Assembly (NCBI GenBank): GCA_905192935.1
Contig: CAJJMX010000009.1
Span: 1-18,211, forward strand
Source: an uncultured Mailhella sp.
Lineage (GTDB): Bacteria; Desulfobacterota; Desulfovibrionia; Desulfovibrionales; Desulfovibrionaceae
Direction: 5' to 3'
DNA length: 18,211 nucleotides
Shown: positions 17,469 to 18,211 of the stretch, one piece after another
Numbering within the stretch: the stretch's first letter is position 1
Layout: every line of letters begins with the position of its first letter
Made by a program: the position numbers and the translations under genes
The notes under the pieces: model-generated
Told to the model about the DNA's origin: nothing
What the model saw: the letters and a program-made list of their open reading frames with translations, nothing else
Databases searched by the model: none

Positions 17469-18211
17469 GCGTGTCAGGAGCGGAAGCTCTTTCGGCCGGA
17501 AGGCGCCCGACTGTTCCAGCTTCGAGGCTGCGGGCAGGGCCATGGAGGCTCTTGAGCGCGGAGCCGTGGAGCTTGAGGGCTACCGCGACGAGCCGCCGCA
17601 GATGAAAAGCGCCTCCGTGGGCAAGAAGGGCTATCTCAGGCTGGATTTCCGGCGGGACGACAGGCTCGGACGCACGGTGCTGGCCGATCTGGACCGCCGC
17701 GTGCCGCTGCTGGCGCAGAAGGCCCTGTACTGGGAGGAGTCCCAGCCGGACATGGCCTGCGTCATCACCATTGCGGCCACGGGCTGCGTGGTGCAGGGCG
17801 ACCGCATGGTGCTGGACGTGCGGGCGGAGAAGAACGCCCATGCGCTCGTGACCACGCAGAGCGCCACCAAGGTGCACGTCATGGACCACAATCATGCCGC
17901 GCAGCTTCAGCGCTTTCATCTGGAGGAGGGCAGCTGGCTGGAATATGTGCCGGACCCGCTCATCCTGCACAGGCATTCGCGCTACGTCCAGGATACCTGG
18001 GTCACGCTGCCCGAAACGGCCTGCTTTATTTACGGCGAGATGCTCGTGCCCGGCCGCCGCTGGCATCATGAGGAGGAGCTTTTCGGCTTCGATCTCTATT
18101 CGGCGGGATTTCACGTCTGCCGCGAGGATGGCGCGGAACCCGTGTTCGAGGAGCGTCTCGTCCTTGAGCCGGGAACGTCGTCGTTCTGCAGCGTGGCGGT
18201 CATGGACGGCT
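17461..18211 (+). CDS. ureD: Urease accessory protein UreD (UreH), partial
   Basis: UreD is the scaffold that binds apo-urease and recruits UreF and UreG, and may form a nickel tunnel. The frame is open from ATG 17461 to the right edge (250 codons plus one base), so the C-terminus is missing. Family features visible are GYLRLDFRRDDRLGRT, the LLAQKALYWEE block, GDRMVLDVRAEKNAHALVTTQSATKVH near residues 112-138 and LEYVPDPLILHRHSRY near 160. It starts with ATGCATGA shared with the ureG stop; AAGGGG lies about seven bases upstream. The first ~45 residues are more variable than the rest and longer than in many UreD proteins. The position at the end of the operon matches the ABCEFGD order rather than the DABCEFG order. 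Confidence 0.95.
   Translation, partial: MHERVRSGSSFGRKAPDCSSFEAAGRAMEALERGAVELEGYRDEPPQMKSASVGKKGYLRLDFRRDDRLGRTVLADLDRRVPLLAQKALYWEESQPDMACVITIAATGCVVQGDRMVLDVRAEKNAHALVTTQSATKVHVMDHNHAAQLQRFHLEEGSWLEYVPDPLILHRHSRYVQDTWVTLPETACFIYGEMLVPGRRWHHEEELFGFDLYSAGFHVCREDGAEPVFEERLVLEPGTSSFCSVAVMDG

Overview
The window is a GC-rich bacterial chromosome segment. The most likely source is a member of the Desulfovibrionaceae (Desulfovibrio/Mailhella/Bilophila-like, probably host-associated). This assignment is an inference. It rests on the recA-alaS neighbourhood, a stand-alone AICAR-transformylase-type PurH without the IMP-cyclohydrolase half, and a PP-loop tRNA-thiolase-like protein with a DUF814/NFACT-R-like C-terminus. 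A database search of RecA or AlaS would settle it.

Bases 1-12000 are mainly housekeeping. A PP-loop protein runs leftward off the window edge (992 to <1) and is divergent from recA (1189-2289). alaS follows (2533-5187) with a clear Rho-independent terminator, then mutM (5316-6269). A small orphan gene on the minus strand (6861-6520) has its own promoter and terminator. Next come an AICAR transformylase (7100-8374), an RNase II/R-family exoribonuclease (8630-10726) and an M23 (LytM-type) lipoprotein with a long Lys/Ser tail (10797-11894), closed by a strong terminator.

From 12000 to the right edge is a complete-looking urease operon in the order ureA-ureB-ureC-ureE-ureF-ureG-ureD, with ureD cut by the window end. 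UreABC form the nickel enzyme; every UreC metal-ligand and catalytic residue I looked for is present. UreE (His-rich tail) and UreG (GTPase with a CPH metal motif) deliver nickel with UreF and UreD. No nickel transporter or urea channel lies within the window.

The operon is not compactly packed like most urease operons. The ureA-ureB and ureB-ureC gaps hold perfect hairpins, one followed by a T-tract. The 607-base ureC-ureE gap holds a 166-bp tandem repeat (two near-identical copies plus a partial third), an inverted copy of the repeat's first 14 bases, and a segment that can fold as a three-way junction just before ureE. This non-coding structure is the least explained part of the window. 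I see no phage, insertion sequence, CRISPR array, rRNA or tRNA.
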